The translations under genes and the position numbers were made by a program. From NCBI GenBank assembly GCA_019058295.1, contig JAHPZI010000017.1:34917-98916 (forward strand): a stretch of DNA of 64,000 bases, given 5' to 3'. Below the pieces are notes generated by a model. The model was not told the origin of the DNA, did not search any database, and worked only from the letters and a program-made list of their open reading frames with translations. This document shows, piece by piece, positions 62,353-64,000 of the stretch. Numbering within the stretch: position 1 is the first letter of the stretch; each line of letters starts with the position of its first letter. The stretch comes from Promethearchaeota archaeon (GTDB lineage Archaea > Asgardarchaeota > Lokiarchaeia > Sigyniarchaeales > SOKP01).

Positions 62353-63326
62353 TCTTCTTCTTCTATTTCTAAGGCTTTATAAGTCTGTTGAAGATGCTTT
62401 TTAATTATCCAATATTCCCAAAGAGTATATATCTTCTTAAGAAATGATTTCATTTTCTTTTTTTGAAAAATTAAGTCTTGTTCTAATAAGAGATTTACAT
62501 TTTCTTCTAAATTTAAACTTAATTCTGACTTTATTGCTGCCATATTGATTAATTTTTGCCGTTCTTTTATTTTTCTCCTCATATATTCAAATGGTGTTTT
62601 ATCTGGATTTTTCACAACGTAGCCATGACTTGAGGTTAAAAATTTTGCTTTTTCAAGGAAAAGTTTCTCTGCTTTATCAATATCATCTAAATATTGTTCA
62701 ATAGAACAATCTTGAAAACCATACCATGGACCATATCCATCAACTCCTGGTTCTGGTTGGTCAAATCCCATACAACTTATATGTAATACTTTTTCGGAAG
62801 GAATATAAAGGCCAACATGCCCATTGCCATGTCCTGGAAATGGAATCGTTTCTACTATCAAATTTTCAAATGTTAATCTATCTCCTGGTTCAAATGCTTT
62901 CACATTATTGCAGGTAAAATATTCATTTAATTCAGCAAATTTTTTAACATCGCTAAAACTCACTCTCGAATCGAAATTATCTTTATGAAACTTTTTTAAA
63001 TCAATTAGATAATTTGCTTCAGGATTAGGTGCGTGTATAGTTGCCTCTAATGCTTCCCATCCATATACATGAGCCATGTGGTCCAAATGCCCATGCGTAC
63101 AGACATAATTTAAAATAGGACCAATATCCTTATAGAGTTCTATTGAATATTTAGGTTGAATATTCAAATCAAGAATAACAGTTTCAGAATTTCGCCCTTT
63201 TCTAGGTAAAATGATTAATCCATCACAGCAAGAAAAATCACTAGGCACCTTATTCTGATGCGCTATTAAGATATTATCTTTTATAACTTCTTTAATTTCG
63301 AGATTCTTTATCTTAGGTATTTCCAT
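62349..63326 (-). CDS. Metallo-beta-lactamase-fold hydrolase
   Basis: 325 residues. The metal motif is THGHLDHMAHVYGW (about 76-89, HxHxDH), then FPGHGNGHVGLYIP with the next His and GHGNGH spacing, the Asp in CMGFDQPEPG, and the late His in TSSHGYVV. The last 70 residues are a helical tail rich in Lys, not part of the core fold. Possible roles are thioesterase, lactonase or glyoxalase-like activity. The stop codon lies inside the end of the dehydrogenase gene. Confidence 0.88.
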   Translation of the reverse strand: MEIPKIKNLEIKEVIKDNILIAHQNKVPSDFSCCDGLIILPRKGRNSETVILDLNIQPKYSIELYKDIGPILNYVCTHGHLDHMAHVYGWEALEATIHAPNPEANYLIDLKKFHKDNFDSRVSFSDVKKFAELNEYFTCNNVKAFEPGDRLTFENLIVETIPFPGHGNGHVGLYIPSEKVLHISCMGFDQPEPGVDGYGPWYGFQDCSIEQYLDDIDKAEKLFLEKAKFLTSSHGYVVKNPDKTPFEYMRRKIKERQKLINMAAIKSELSLNLEENVNLLLEQDLIFQKKKMKSFLKKIYTLWEYWIIKKHLQQTYKALEIEEED

Positions 63327-63476
63327 TGTAATATATTCTTAATATGTTTCTTTTAATGTGGAAAAAAATAAATCAAAATATATTAAATTAACTAAATAAA
63401 AATTAAAAAGCAGTAAAAAAAGTAAATAATTAAATACTAAAAGGAAAAAAAGGATTTAATTTATCTTTAATTTAGT

Positions 63477-64000
63477 CTAATACTTACGTTTTTTAAGAGT
63501 TATTATTAAAACAATAACGCTTACAACCAACATTACACCAATTAAATTAATCATATCATATCCTGGTATAATCTCATCTCTACCACCACCATCGTCATCA
63601 TCATCGTCATCGCCACCAGGAAGTAGAGGAGATTGAGCCCCGCTATCAGTATACCATCTAAAATTATAAATAGATGACAAATTTTCCCCTGAAACCAGAA
63701 TATAATACGTTCCGTTCAAAGAGAGCCAATAATTGATTGTATTGTTATCTATAGTTATCTTAAATTCAGTGATATAAGCCCCCGTGCTATTGTAAATAGA
63801 GAAATTAAGATAACCTACTGTGTAGCTAAAATTAAATTCTACAATTAAAAGCAATTCACCAGGAGTAACAAAAATTTCGTACCAATCATCGTCGTTTTGA
63901 ATTCCGTAGCCATCGATGGTATTAAGCCATATATTTTCATATGAGGTTAAATTGTAAGCTGAGGTGTAAACATCGTTTTCCTCGTAGTTATCATCGATAG
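63477..64000 (-). CDS. Surface protein with PPC-like domain, Asp stalk and C-terminal anchor (N-terminus outside window)
   Basis: The frame is open to the right edge, so at least 174 residues are seen. DDNYEENDVYTSAYNLT, DDDWYEIFVTPGELLLIVEF, and GYLNFSIYNSTGAYI fit a pre-peptidase C-terminal (PPC) domain, an extracellular beta-sandwich. A run of seven Asp and GGG follows, then RDEIIPGYDMINLIGVMLV starts the single transmembrane helix, ending TLKKRKY. The IPGY motif plus helix plus basic tail is the three-part layout of archaeosortase-type sorting signals. Same architecture as the surface protein at 3130-4146, without that motif. Confidence 0.72.
   Translation of the reverse strand, partial: IDDNYEENDVYTSAYNLTSYENIWLNTIDGYGIQNDDDWYEIFVTPGELLLIVEFNFSYTVGYLNFSIYNSTGAYITEFKITIDNNTINYWLSLNGTYYILVSGENLSSIYNFRWYTDSGAQSPLLPGGDDDDDDDGGGRDEIIPGYDMINLIGVMLVVSVIVLIITLKKRKY

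Noticed and set aside
1..64000. CRISPR arrays, transposases, integrases, rRNA or riboswitches
   Set aside because: None seen: no regularly spaced repeats, no transposase or recombinase motifs, and no conserved RNA elements apart from the tRNA.

Overview
The window is about 70% A+T and looks like the chromosome of an Asgard archaeon, most likely a Lokiarchaeia (Promethearchaeia) relative. This is an inference. It rests on a divergent small-GTPase-like gene at the left edge, four proteins with longin/roadblock-like domains (two fused to seven-helix membrane domains), cell-surface proteins with poly-Asp stalks and a C-terminal membrane anchor, Shine-Dalgarno sites of the GGAGGTGA type, a tRNA-His with BHB-type introns, and tetrahydromethanopterin/CODH C1 enzymes (CooS, Ftr). 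I see no phage, IS element or CRISPR array.

Left third (1-24 kb): an anaerobe's oxygen-defence and sulfur-handling island. It holds glutaredoxin, an iron-sulfur flavoprotein, two 2Fe-superoxide reductases, two rubrerythrins, two free rubredoxins plus a rubredoxin fused to an NAD(P)H:rubredoxin reductase, an OsmC peroxidase, a flavodiiron oxygen reductase and Ni-CODH. A likely electron route is NAD(P)H to rubredoxin reductase to rubredoxin, then to superoxide reductase, rubrerythrin and flavodiiron protein. The sulfur block (CoA-disulfide/persulfide reductase fused to rhodanese, TusA and rhodanese domains, then IscU fusion, IscS, DsrE-like, TusA) and a two-subunit 2-oxoacid:ferredoxin oxidoreductase follow.

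Middle (24-46 kb): an FtsX-type ABC system, acyl-CoA ligase, CPBP protease, a GlcD/GlcF-like FAD/Fe-S 2-hydroxyacid dehydrogenase pair, a GH116-type glycosidase, a GAF histidine kinase, a transglutaminase-like protein, a split longin plus 7TM pair, Ftr, a longin-helical protein facing an AAA-type ATPase, Hsp20 and a PAP2 phosphatase.

Right third (46-64 kb): methanogenesis-marker-9-like protein, tRNA-His with two introns, PhnN-like kinase, DtxR-type and CopG-type regulators, a PadR plus large FtsX permease plus two-ATPase operon, two tandem 7TM-longin fusions, a zinc alcohol dehydrogenase, an MBL hydrolase and a second surface protein running off the edge.

Three things stand out. First, a ferredoxin gene (2160-2941, minus) is interrupted inside its first 4Fe-4S motif by 29 nt that fold like an archaeal bulge-helix-bulge intron; removing them restores a normal 250-residue protein. 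The same window has a tRNA-His with two non-canonical introns (30 and 29 nt), one with matching bulge sequences. Second, four genes appear to start at ATT behind strong Shine-Dalgarno sites. Third, longin domains occur both fused to and encoded beside 7TM proteins, which points to a receptor-like membrane-longin system.
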